Source of the DNA: Rheum nobile
Taxonomy: Eukaryota > Streptophyta > Magnoliopsida > Caryophyllales > Polygonaceae
Direction: 5' to 3'
Assembly (NCBI GenBank): GCA_027886185.1
Contig: WOAB01000124.1
Span: 2,294,001 to 2,358,000, forward strand
Length of the DNA: 64,000 nt
Position numbers and translations under genes: made by a program. The notes beneath the pieces are model-generated. The model worked only from the letters and a program-made list of their open reading frames with translations, searched no databases and had not been told where the DNA came from. Of the stretch, positions 45,904 to 57,597 are shown piece after piece (position 1 is the first letter of the stretch; the number at the start of each line of letters is the position of its first letter).

Positions 45904-48900
45904 TCAAGAGATGGAAATCCTGCTATGAACCCTAGAGGGAGTAGAGCCCACTTCCTCATGAAAGATAGTACTACTAAAGCTAGGCCTCTTCATAAACTCG
46001 TCATTAGTACTAATCTCCCCTTGAAAGCTCTTTGTAGACCACATCTTCCTCAGCTTATTCTTCTTCTTCGCCCTAATCAGCAGCCCCTTCATCTTCCCCA
46101 GCACCGCCTTCTCAAACCTCACCTTATTACTCTCCCCTCCGCCGCTCTTCTCGTCGGCGTCGCTCCCGCTGCCCGATCCACCCCCCATCGCCGCCAGCTC
46201 CCCCTTCAGCGCCCTGATCTCCTCCATGGCCGCCACCGCGTCCCAGTCCTCCGCCTCGGGCGGCGCCGACCGCACGCTGCCGTTGTGGAGGCCGAGGAGC
46301 TTGTTGGGGAGGGGGAGGTCCGGGGTGCTGGACCCCGACGAAGCCATCGCCACGCGCGCCTGCTCGTGGAACAGGATTTGGATGATCATACGCATCGGAA
46401 GACGCTCGTTCTGAACCGCGTGCGTGCACGCGTCTACGGACAGCTTCTTGCAGTCTATTAGCTTGCACATGTTCTTCTTCTCGCTCTTGCTCATCCCCGG
46501 GTGTTCCTGCATCCCACGCGCGCGCGTACTCGTTATGTTACACTTAATTATTACAGGTGAAATTTCACCAATTGTACACAAACAAACATTGGATTCCATG
46601 CAAATTGGGGATCAAGATGCCACAACTATGGGTCAACTCTTTTGTTATTAGCAATAAATTTTCAAATTGTATAATTGCTAAGGATACTCCATTTTCGTTA
46701 AGATATTAATAATAAAATATGGTTTTCTGCCAAAAAGAATATGGTTGAAGGTTTAAATCCGTCTAAAAATGTAAATAAACTCATAAATTAATGATTTCTA
46801 CCAAATATTTTGATGTTTAACCGATGTTTTATGTTAAACACGTATTTAGGACATATGTTAAATTTGTTTTTCTAGTGTGTTTATGGGCACATACGAAGAC
46901 TTAAACTATTTCTTAAATTCCTAGAAGAAAAAAACTAATAATAATAAAATATTATTATTATATATGAAAATTTTGATGCATGTCCATAGACACACATTAC
47001 CAAAAACTATGTTAAAACACCCGTAATAAAATAATCAGATCTTAGTAATTAAAACACTGATAAAGGAGTGATCGATATAACTTACAAATCGGGTCGAATT
47101 AGATTGAGTTAAGATTATCAAATAAAGTTGTGCTTATTTCGGGTTTGGGTCTATATATATACTTATAATATAGTGTAATATATATGCAAGACATGAAGTA
47201 ACGTAACTAAACTAGCTACAAATTGTATAATTACCTTGAGGTACATGTCAATGGCCCGGTACAAGGCATCATGAGCTTGCCTTGACTCCGTAGAAATCAT
47301 CTCCGCGATTGCAAGAAACGTGGCAACCGGCAAGTTTGGATCCCTCGCAACTTCAGCTAAGTACGCATCAATCAACTTCACCACCAACAACAACGACACT
47401 TCCGACGATATCCCACCCGACTTCGCCACCTCATCCCACATCTCATTTCTGATCCCAGAATCCCGATCCTGACTCAAGAACTCTTGAATAATCCTCTCCA
47501 CAACCTCCACGTCATACATCATCTTGCCTTCTCCGCCTAAATCAGCTTCTATCAATAGATCAGTCACGGTAGCCTCGTCTAGTTGTCGTCCAATCTTCTC
47601 TATTAGAGTACTCTTTATCTCTTCATCCGAGTCCACCAACAACGCCACCTTGAGTAACTTGAGCAAGAAGCTACAAGAAACGCTTCCTTTCTCCAAGGGA
47701 AGAAGCCGAACGATCGAATCCACCATGGATCGGACTCTCGCCACGTTGCTGCACTTGAAATGGCGCACGCCCTTTGTTGGGACGGGCAAGTTCTTGTATG
47801 CGTAGGCTTTGACCGCGTCTCCTATGGTCTCATCACAAACCAATCCTTTGTTCTTAATACCTTCAATGACATTTTCAAATGGGGCGATTTCAAGCTCGCT
47901 TAAGTCCTCAACCCACCAATCCTTAGGCACGACGAGTCGTTGGTTGAAGTCTAAGTCGTTTTCGGTTGCGTGTATCGGCTTCTTTCTATTGTAAGTGTAG
48001 CACCAATCTACCTTGGAAGTGTGGATTGATGCCATGGAGGAAATGGAGGCCACGCAACGGGAGACTAGTTTGAGATCCTCGGCTAATGGGAGCATGGATT
48101 TGGTGGTTTGGAGGACGATGATGGACTCTTTCCAGCTTCTTAGGATGCAGGAGTTGAAGAAGGCGTCAATTTTGTAGACGAGATTGCCCTTCTCGATGGT
48201 CTCGTGCATGCCGAGGAGCTCGGCTGCGCAACGAGCTTTGATGGCGTTGTGGGCGTTGAGAGTGACGGTCATGCCGTAGCAGAACTTGGCGCATAGCTCG
48301 AAGGTGGGTGGTCCGCCGGGGAAGTTGTCGAGTACGTGGACTTCTTCTTTGTCGTTGTCTTTTGACTTTGTGGTTGTGGCCAAGGTTTGCAAGAGAGCGC
48401 TTTTGGATAATAGAGGGAACTGCAGATTGAAACCAAGATTTTAGGTCCGGTAAATATGTTAAAGTCCGGTTTGCCGATAAAGGGGTGGCGTGTCAGTTTG
48501 CACACATGCGCGTATGAGCCCATTACATAAGTCTAGTGGAGTTTCATCCTAAAATCAATTGACATTAGGAGAAGTAGTCTACTAAGTTTATATACTAGGC
48601 CTTTTATTCCCAAGTTTACGATGTGGGATGTTATTTCTCACACGCCCCCTCAAGTGTAATTGGTCTGGTCCAATTGACACTTGACAACATGTCTTAAGGC
48701 CGGCAAGCCAAACGGGCTAGCCCATATCACGCCATCATGGCGGACTAATCCCAAACAATGTCTTAAGGCCGACAAGCCAAACGAGCTAGTCCATATACGC
48801 CACATGGCGGGCTAAGCTCAGATAAACCAAGAAACGAACCCAGACCCGAAACTCGCTCTGATACCATGATAAAGTCTGATGGGCCCATAAAGGGATGGCG

Positions 48901-50125
48901 TGTCAATCTGTGCGCACATGCACGTATGGACCCATTACATAAGCCTAGTTGAGTTTCATCCTAAAACCAATTGCAATAGGAATAGGAAAAATTATCCACT
49001 AACTTCTTTAGATAGATAAGATCTATCTTTTAGCTGTGTATTATCTTAATAAAATGTCCAGCAAAAGAGTTGGAAAAGGAGTAGAAGAGGTTTTTGAAGG
49101 TACCTTGTGCAAGTGAAATTTCACATCGCCAACAATGATAGTGATGTCGGAGGCCAACTCCATTTCTACGTACCTATACCATTTAGCCAAATAAATTATA
49201 TACCGGTGAAATTTCACATCCCTTACAAATTACATGATGGCATCTACTAATCTATTGAATGAAAAGACGGGAAAAAAAAACATGACAATTGAGCAAAAAT
49301 TACATCTGGGCCTGGCCCAGAAGTCGCGGCCCACAAACAGTTAAATGGTTAGAGCAATTTACTAAGCAAATAATGGGCAAAGCAACAAATCAATTATCTT
49401 GGTTAGTGAATAGTGATCGAGCGTTTACGGAAATGTAAGACGAAGTAAAAACTATAAAATCTAACCCACAGAATGTAACCTGATTAGGAGAGGAACAATT
49501 TAGAAAATCTGACCTATGCACTAGAACAAATTATGTAGATAAATAGCACGATAGCCCAACTAAATTTTACAGTGAAGTCAACTTATATCCACAAGTTTGA
49601 CTATACTCGATCGCCTATACTAACTGGAGTTAATTAAGTAAGGTTGACTATCCTTTCCAAAAAAAAGGGAGGTTGATGAATGGTATGTACTGTTTACAAT
49701 TGATTGGGATTTTTTTTTACGACTGTAAATCATAACTATTGACCTTTTTTCCAACGTCCATATATATATATATATATGTGTTCAAAACCACCACCCCGAT
49801 CCAAGATGTCCGGCGCACAACCACCCACAAACCACCACAAAAACCGCCCAAATGACGACATACATGAAATAATCATATTGAACACGTAACGGTACCGTGC
49901 GCCCAGATTAATTAACACAGAAATTATAGCAACAAAAATGGCATAAAAGCATCTCTAAAGACTAAAGAGTGTACGTACGCATATATATATATATATATAT
50001 AAAAATAATATATATGCATTGGTAATTAAGAATCACTATGAGAAGTTAACTATTTACCTGGTGGTATTGTCTGCTTGGTCGATTCGGAACGCATCCGGTT
50101 TGGATCCAAGTTTCATGAACTTCAT
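45904..50125 (-). CDS. NPH3/RPT2-family BTB protein (4 exons)
   Basis: Exons: 50058-50125, 49104-49173, 47235-48419, 45904-46506, with GT/AG borders and consistent phases; total 641 aa. N-terminus MKFMKLGSKPDAF followed by a BTB/POZ domain (VEMELASDITIIVGDVKFHLHK|FPLLSKSALLQTL...FPGGPPTFELCAKFCYG), then the NPH3 domain (about residues 200-440; VPKDWWVEDLSELEI, LYRAIDMYLK with the signature Tyr), and a C-terminal linker with a basic patch. These proteins act as CUL3 adaptor/scaffold partners in phototropin and auxin-transport signalling, usually at the plasma membrane. The tail SRISIS matches the RNSIS end of NPH3, a mode-III 14-3-3 site with the phospho-Ser third from the end. Intron 3 carries a MITE, intron 2 a TRIM-like element. 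Which subfamily (NPY or other) is uncertain. No lesion is seen. Confidence 0.9.
46863..47007. mobile_element. Mutator-like MITE, copy C (NPH3-like intron 3)
   Basis: 145 bp with TIRs of the TTTTTCTAGTGTGTTTATGG type and a perfect 9-bp TSD TATGTTAAA (46854-46862 and 47008-47016). It lies wholly in intron 3, away from the splice sites. Confidence 0.75.
48457..49020 (-). mobile_element. TRIM-like retroelement in NPH3-like intron 2
   Basis: Two related terminal repeats (48457-48642, starting TGTTAAAGTC; and 48867-~49020, starting TGATAAAGTC) share GGATGGCGTGTCA/GGGGTGGCGTGTCA and CCCATTACATAAG. Between them, TGGTATCAGAGC on the minus strand (48855-48866) is a perfect tRNA-Met PBS, placed exactly inside the right repeat. 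There is no coding capacity. The internal part contains two copies of TGTCTTAAGGCCG. The right repeat seems truncated or diverged. A short terminal-repeat retrotransposon in miniature fits best. Confidence 0.65.
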
Positions 50126-51237
50126 CTTCGCCCTCGAAATCCAACGGCCAACTAACTAACTATCAATCAACTAATCCACCAGCATAACCACCGAATCGAA
50201 ACTTCCGCCAAGGAAACTTGTGATTTGGGGCTTTTTAATTAAACCAAAGTGAAAGAGAGAGAGCTGGCATGACCAAGATCATATGGGGCAATTATATAAT
50301 AAGATTAAGAGAGGCCAGGGGATAAGTAGATCGAGTAGATATATACGTATAATATATGCTGCATGAGTTAATTAACTATTAATTAGTTGGATGAAAGTGG
50401 GTTTTGACAGAAATTGTTTCCCATCTGCGCCCCAATCCCCGCATGCTGTGGATTTGAGCAAGCCAGTTTGAGACACATTAATCCAATTTCAGTGATTTCA
50501 CAATTTTTTTAATATTGTAATATTTAAATAGTTCTCAAACCCAACTTGCCATTGACATCTGCATGTAAACAAACAGCATTGCTTTATTATATTGGCATCT
50601 ATAAGCAACGATCATTAGACTTATATTTACATATGTAAATTATATACTACGCACACCCAATTAATTATTAATATCAAATATAAACAAAACTTACTAGTGG
50701 TTTTCAGGAGAGATGACAAGCTAAGTGATCATAATATTTATGGCCCTCTTTTCTGATCTTAATTTTCACTTTTCTCAACACTATTTTACAATATTTCATT
50801 TATTTATAATGCAACTTTTTATTTCTCACCCTGAAAATTGAAATACTTGTTTTTTACATGTATATTTATATAACTGGGAGATGGTTAAAGCTACGGGTAG
50901 GTACATACCGGCTATTTAGTAAATGATCTTTTTTAGCGTGGGTTCATGTACACACTCTAAGAATTTTATTTTTAGTAATAATTTTTTTAATTATTAATTT
51001 AATTTTTTTTTATTAAAGGCTTATCCATTTTTTTAGGAAATATTTTGAAAATAATTTTATATTTTAAATTGTTAGCATGTATCCATAAACACACTAAAAA
51101 ACCGAAAATACATTTATTAATTTATAGCTACATAGTCAACTTACATATATATATATGGATAAAGTGCGTCAGTTCATTTGAAACTTGATAACTCGTCATG
51201 ATCATATATATATATATATAGACAACCATATATATAG
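50126..51237. other. NPH3-like upstream region
   Basis: 5' flank of the NPH3-like gene, AT-rich, no coding sequence. A GA-run (GAAAGAGAGAGAG) near 50250 may be leader. Contains the MITE at 50923-51111. Promoter motifs are not assigned. Confidence 0.5.
50923..51111. mobile_element. Mutator-like MITE, copy B
   Basis: About 189 bp. Left end ATGATCTTTTTTAGCGTGGG and right end ...ACACACTAAAAAACCG are imperfect inverted repeats of the same family. Flanks ATTTAGTAA (50914-50922) and ATTTATTAA (51112-51120) are a 9-bp TSD with one mismatch. Confidence 0.6.
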
Positions 51238-53326
51238 GCTGTTGCTATTTAGCGCACCGATAAAATTTTTATTTAACGCTATGGTTCATCCGTGACGAAC
51301 GAAACATGTTTATCTGTGACGGACGAAGCATGTTCGTCCATCACGGATGAATATGTTGATCCGCGACACGATTTTGAAATCGCCATAACTTTTGATTCCC
51401 TAGTCCAAACGCGCTGAAATTTGGAGGAGTTATAGTTGACATCTTGATCTTTAATATGACGTTGGAATCACTCAATTCGGAGTTACGTAGAAAAAAGTTA
51501 TACTTCTCCAAAGACGGGACAAAAAATAGAGATCTCTTAAGCGTCAAGGCGAGTACAATAGCATTTAAGTCGGATTACAATAGCATTGCAATCATGGATC
51601 ACAATAGCATTACAATGTGCGAGTACAATAGCATTTAAGTCGGCTTACGACCTCGTCTCTTTCTTGTGGAAGAAGGTTCGAACGCCATCAGCTGAGAAAC
51701 GAATGGATCATATAGACAAGCAGCAAATGATATTTGGTCTAGAAGGTTCTTGAAACGAATGGATCATATAAACGAAGGTTCGAACGACCTCGTCTCTTTC
51801 TTGTGGAAGAAGGACCTTGAAAGACTTCTTGACTATTCCACATGGTAGTCGGTCTTTCTTGTGGAAGAAGGTTCTTGAAAGACTTCTTGACTATTCCACA
51901 TGGTAATCTAGACACGATATTTGATCATTATCATTCAAAGATGGATAACCAAGTAAAGGACATCAAGGGGACCTTCAACGAGAGTGTACAAAGCACAATG
52001 ACTCTTGGGACATGAGCTGATGTTTTCAAGCGGTTGAAGTACAAAGTATCCAAGGTTGCACTTGACTGCTTGACGGAGGAATACAAAAAAGGGGGAAATC
52101 CATTTTGTGACAAGATCTGCACATGCCATATGAGGGTGAGAGATGGATTGCCGTGTGTGCATGACATCGCTAGAAATGTGATGAGTTCAATCTCTATTAA
52201 GCCTTCAGCATTGCATCCGTTTTGGAAACGATTGAGTTTGTCAGAAGTGCAAGACGAAGGTGAGGTTGAGGTGAAGCGCAGAGTTGCGAGATCTTTGATG
52301 GATCAATTTTATACGGATTATTTCCTCAATCTATCAGCAGATGATCAAGAAAAATGTGTCTCGCGACTTTACGACATAGCTCGCCCCGAGGAGACTAGTC
52401 TACAAAAGTCGGCTATTGTGAGGCATAAAGGACGACCAATGGGAGCTCTAAACAAAGATACCACTAAAAGACATCCTTCTTCATCGGAGTACACAGACAA
52501 AGATACGGAAGGGACACCTCCTAAGAAGCGACGAGGTAGGCCACCAATGCCCACTAGCACACCTTCACGAAACCCTAAAGCTCCTACCACTCCTTTGAGG
52601 CCATCTCAGGTTAGAGCTCCCAAGAATTCAGTGGATCAAATGTTTTCACCACCTTATATGCCTCCACAATCCTTCATTAAAGACTTTGAGTCGTATAAGC
52701 TTAAGACGATCTGCATCTGCCATGTTGAGAAGGAGAGACATTTCATTTTGGTATGGTACTAATCATTTAATTATTTTATATTAATTATTTGAACTCATGA
52801 GTAGATGGTCCTATCAGAGGCGTCACCATTGCCCCTAGTATTTGTCATGTGGGAGCATGCACATGATGCCTATGCTGTTTGTCTGTATGATCCATTTGTT
52901 TCTCAACTGATGGCATTCAGACCTTCTTGCACAAGAAAGAGACGAGGTCACAAGCCGACTTGTACTCCTACATTGTAATGCTATTGTGATCCATGATTGC
53001 AATGATATTGTAAGCCGACTTAAAAGATATTGTACTCGCCTTGGCGCTTAAGAGATTTCTGTTTTTTTGTCCCGTCTTTGGAGAAGTATAACTTTTTCTA
53101 CGTAATCCCTAATTGAGTGATTCTAACGCCATATTAAATATCAAGATGTCAACTATAACTCCTCCAAATTTCAGCGTGTTTGGACTAGGGAATCAAAAGT
53201 TATGGCGATTCCAAAATCGTGTCGCGGATCAGCATGTTCATCCGTGACGGATGAACATGTTTCGTCCATCACGGATAAACCGGGACGTTAAATAGAAATT
53301 TTGTCGGTGCGCTAAATAGAAATCGT
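51238..53326 (+). mobile_element. Mutator-like element (MULE) with long TIRs
   Basis: About 2.1 kb with long inverted repeats: 51238-51677 and 52917-53326 (roughly 410-440 bp), both including CTATTTAGCGCACCGA, CATCACGGAT and CCTCGTCTCTTTCTTGTG. The interior encodes a transposase C-terminal remnant. The target site is within AT dinucleotide-rich DNA on both sides (ATATATATA), so the TSD cannot be delimited. Short direct duplications (CTCGTCTCTTTCTTGTGGAA and neighbours) occupy 51655-51900. The transposase core is missing, so it is non-autonomous. Confidence 0.8.
51858..52935 (+). pseudogene. MULE/FAR1-type transposase C-terminus
   Basis: Reading frames give FLTIPHGNLDTIFDHYHSKM then VKDIKGTFNESVQ, interrupted by TGA near 52015. 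The main ORF (52034-52762) has a SWIM zinc finger (CTCHMRVRDGLPCVH, about residues 29-43), a helical stretch, and an AT-hook-like KKRRGRPPMP. After a possible intron or break, the frame from 52805 (LSEASPLPLVFVMWEHAHDA...YDPFVSQ) resembles the C-terminus of the OTU-carrying MULE proteins of plants. The DDE catalytic region is absent. The order transposase-SWIM-AT hook supports MULE/FAR1 ancestry. Confidence 0.75.
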
Positions 53327-53842
53327 GTATATATATAACTAGTGTAGACCTGATGTCATGCACCGATTATTTAAATTTGTATTACTGTGTATTAATGTAA
53401 TTTATCTCCAACACGTATATATACATAGCTTAGTGATCAGGCAAGTGACTCATACATGCCGTCTAGTGTAAATCTCATACCTAATACGAGAATAATTAAA
53501 AAATGATAATATGTTGTATAAGTATGGTTGATTTAAAGTATTAAAAATATAATTTCAAATCAAAAAGTATTTTTGTTTATAAAACATTGTTAATGAAATA
53601 TAGTAACATATAAATTTTGGTGTTTATATGAAAACTGTATTTTATAAACAATAATTTGATCAAAATTATGAATTGAATGTGAAAAATATATGATAGACTT
53701 TATATGAAGTCTAAAGTTATTACTTTGATTAAAATAATAAAATAAATTTAGTTTTCTAAAAAATTTAATTTAATTTTTTAGAAATAGTAAGATAATAAAA
53801 TTTCAGAGTTATAAGTAAAAATGGGGAAAAGAACAATGTTAA
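53327..53842. other. Spacer between MULE and foldback element
   Basis: AT-rich, no coding or structural feature recognised. Confidence 0.6.
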
Positions 53843-53850
53843 TAAGAAAG

Positions 53851-56502
53851 TGGGGAACTTGTTTGCACCAGCTTTTTTTTTATTTCACACCGCTTTTAAA
53901 CGCAACGATGTAGCGTTTAAAAAAATTAAAAATAATTTTGAACGCTACGCCGTTGCGTTTAAACTGAACCGGTTCAACTTTCTGAACCGGTTTAGTTTAA
54001 ACGCCACGACGTAGCGTTCAAGCTTTTATAAAAAAAAAAAAAAAAAGTAAACCGATTCAAAAAAAAGGTTCAGTTTAAACGCAACGACGTAGCGTTTAAA
54101 AAATATTTTTTTATTTTCAAAATTGCACTTTTTTTCTATAATCATGTAGAGAATTTCAATACGAGTCCGTACATATAAAATTCGCCCAAAACGGACATTG
54201 TTTGCCCCTTCAAAAGCCCAAAAAACGAAGTCTTTCTACATTTTTTTTACAATTTGGTGCCCAGCACATAGCGCATTGTAGTGAATTTTTTTGGTAATTT
54301 TGTCATTTTTCTACTATAATTTTATATAAAATCTTAATACTCGTATATAACTATACGATATAACCATAGTATATAATTATACGATATAACAATAGTATAT
54401 AGCTATAGTATATATAACTATACGATATAACAATAGTATATAACTATACGATATAACCATAGTATATAATTATACGATATAACAATAGTATATAGCTATA
54501 GTATATATAACTATACGATATAACCATAGTATATAATTATACGATATAACAATAGTATATAGCTATAGTATATATAACTATACGATATAACCATAGTATA
54601 TAACTATTCGTTAGAACCATAATATATAATTATAGTATATAACTATACGATATAAAATTTGTATATAACCATAGTACATTAGAACCATAATATATAATTA
54701 TAGTATATAACTATACGATATAACCTTGATATATAACTATAATAAATAACTATATGATATAACCATAGTATATAATTATACGATATAACAATAGTATATA
54801 GCTATAGTATATATAACTATACGATATAACAATAGTATATAACTATACGATATAACCATAGTATATAATTATACGATATAACAATAGTATATAGCTATAG
54901 TATATATAACTATACGATATAACCATAGTATATAACTATTCGTTAGAACCATAATATATAATTATAGTATATAACTATACGATATAAAATTTGTATATAA
55001 CCATAGTACGTTAGAACCATAATATATAATTATAGTATATAACTATACGATATAACCATGGTATATAACTATAATATATAACTATACGATATAACCATAG
55101 TATATAATTATACGATATAACAATAGTATATAGCTATAGTATATATAACTATACGATATAGCCATAGTATATAATTATACGATATAACAATAGTATATAG
55201 CTATAGTATATAAATGAACGATATAGCAATATTATATAACTATACAATATAATAATAGTATATAACAATACGATATAACAATAACATATAGCTATAGTAT
55301 ATAACTATACGACATAACCATAGTATATAACTATTCGTTAGAACCATAATATATAATTATAGTATATAACTATACGATATAACCATAGTATATAACTATA
55401 CGATATAACAATAATGTGTAACTATAGTATGTAAGTAATAAGTTTATAATACATAACTATAGTATATAAGTAATAAATTAATAATACTTAACCATAATGT
55501 TTAACTATAATATATAAGTAATAAGTATGTAATACTTAATTATAATGCATAACTATACTTTATAACTAATATATTTTGTAATACTTAACTATAGTATATA
55601 AGTAATAAGTTCGTAATACTTAACCATAATGTGTAACTATAGTATATAAGTAATAAGTACGTAATACTTAATTATAATGCATAACTATACTTTATAACTA
55701 ATATATTTTGTAATACTTAACTTTAATGCATAAATATAGTATATAAATAATAAGTTCATAATGTTTAACTATAGTATATAAGTAATAAGTTCGTAATACA
55801 TAAGTAATAAGTAATAAGTTCGTACTTATTACTTAATACTTAACTATAGTATATAAGTAATAAGTTCATAATACTTAACTATAATACATAAGTTCATAAT
55901 ATACATTATAGTTAAGTATTACAAAATATTTTACTTAAATACTATAGTTTCTAAAGTTTTTATTCTCGTTTTTTGGCTTTTTAGAAGGGAAAACGATATC
56001 CGTTTTGGATGAATTTTATATGTACGGACTCGTATTAAAATCTTATACAAAATTATAGTAGAAAAATGCAAAAAATACCAAAAAAATTCACTACAATACG
56101 CTATATGTTGGGCACCAAATTGTAACAAAAATGGGTAGGAAGGCTTCGTTTTTTGGGCTTTTGGAGGGGCAAACGATGTCCGTTTTGGACGAATTTTATA
56201 TGTACGGACTTATATTGAAATTCTCTACATGATTATGGAAAAAAAGTGCAATTTTAATTTATTTATTTTAAACGCTACATCGTTGCGTTTTAAAAAAAAT
56301 GTTTTTTTAAACGCAACGACGTAGCGTTTAAAACTTAATCGAGCCGATTTCGTGTCTTTTTTTAATCTCAATAAATCCAAAAAAAAACAAAAAAACTTTC
56401 ACGCCATATAATAGCGTTTAAAAAAAAAGAAGTTAAACGCTACCTCGTAGCGTTTAACTTGCGGTGCGAAAACAAAAAAGAGCGGTGCAAAACCGAACCC
56501 CC
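53851..56502. mobile_element. Foldback element with palindromic subterminal repeats and minisatellite core
   Basis: 2652 bp flanked by a perfect 8-bp direct repeat TAAGAAAG (53843-53850 and 56503-56510). Ends: TGGGGAACTTGTTTGCACC and, reversed, GGGGGTTCGGTTTTGCACC. Long imperfect inverted arms (about 53851-54345 and 55945-56502) share ATATGTACGGACT/AGTCCGTACATAT, TTGGTGCCCA/TGGGCACCAA and CCGTTTTGG blocks. Each arm holds four copies of a palindromic ~20-mer AAACGC(W)ACGNNGT(W)GCGTTT. The centre is an AT-rich minisatellite. No ORF encodes a transposase. The 8-bp TSD suggests mobilisation by a hAT-type enzyme. Confidence 0.8.
54335..55920. repeat. AT-rich minisatellite with ~13-bp base unit
   Basis: Tandem array of 13-mers such as TATACGATATAAC, CATAGTATATAAT and AATAGTATATAGC. 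Four 13-mers plus a 15-mer (TATAGTATATATAAC) make a higher-order unit of about 67 bp, repeated several times at 54350-55250. The right part (55420-55920) changes to TAAGTAATAAGTTCGTAATAC-type units. It forms the core of the foldback element. Confidence 0.9.
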
Positions 56503-56510
56503 TAAGAAAG

Positions 56511-57422
56511 AGGAAGAAGAGTACTCCGTACATGATAAAACTATTAAAAAAAATGTGGGTTACTGACTTACTGGGATTCTTTTAATAAAAAAGATTAAAA
56601 AAAAACTAAAAATATATATATGGACACATATCGAGTGCACAATTTGTCAAATGTAATGCCAAGTGGCTAATTTTTTTGTGAATACATTTATTCAGCTTTA
56701 AGTATTTAGGAGAGATTAAAATATAGGTTAAGAATTCAAAAAATAAATTCTGTAAAATAAATAGAATAAATTAATTATATTAAATATTTCAAACAAATAA
56801 AATACTTCTTGATATTCTATATCTAAATAAATGAAAAATGGGCCTGATCTTTCTAAATGTTAGTTTTTAATTTATCTCCGAAAGATATAGGATAAAAAAT
56901 CGTACTTGTAATTGCTCTAAGTATGTAAATTTTATTAAATGTAAATAACCGGATACAAATGAACTTATAACACATGCATATATGCAGCATGATCCCGAAT
57001 TACCTAAAGCTATCCCCTCATCGATCTATATAGAAGTCGATTTAATTATAATAACTAAAACTCAAAATGAACATAGTATAAGAGATATGCACTAATGAAT
57101 TAATTAATTGAATGGACTTATTTATTGACTCATATATGTGTCCACAATCGAACCACATATATATATGTAGTGTCGATCAATTAAAATCCAAACAAGGAAG
57201 TTATAACTCATATATGTGTCCACAATCAAACCACACATATATATAGTTTTAAAATTAATATATACTTCAATTATTCTCTTATAGTTAATTAATTAAAAGT
57301 CTGGCCAGCACTTCCTCTCTGCCACCCCAACATGCTGGTGGTAGTCTATCACTATCATTATACATTTGAGAGCTTCAAGTTCCAAACCTGCTAGTCAAAT
57401 CCCACCATTTTATGTTAATTAA
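56511..57422. other. Non-coding AT-rich region
   Basis: No gene seen. Two near-identical ACTCATATATGTGTCCACAA segments lie about 78 bp apart (57128 and 57206), a small local duplication. Confidence 0.55.
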
Positions 57423-57597
57423 GGCATCGTTTGGTCCGGCTACAATTTTCCACACAAAAATTCTATTCCACCTGTTCAGGTTTATTGAAGGAAAAAAAAG
57501 GAAAATAAGTTGGAACATGAAAATTGATATGCTAAAACTGTTTTCCAATCAAACAGGTTATGCGAGAATATCTTTTTACAAGTACCCAAACGAGGCC
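57423..57597. mobile_element. PIF/Harbinger (Tourist-like) MITE
   Basis: 175 bp with terminal inverted repeats GGCATCGTTTGG / CCAAACGAGGCC and 3-bp TSD TAA (57420-57422 and 57598-57600), the target size used by PIF/Harbinger. An ORF across it is incidental. Confidence 0.75.

Noticed and set aside
46127..46468. Arg/Gly-rich frame overlapping NPH3-like exon 4
   Set aside because: Alternative frame of a GC-rich exon; the true frame carries the conserved NPH3 C-terminus.
49760..50001. (TA)n tracts in NPH3-like intron 1
   Set aside because: Ordinary microsatellites; no further structure.
54335..55920. Regularly spaced repeats that could be mistaken for a CRISPR array
   Set aside because: Units are contiguous 13-mers without unique spacers, in a plant genome, within a transposon.
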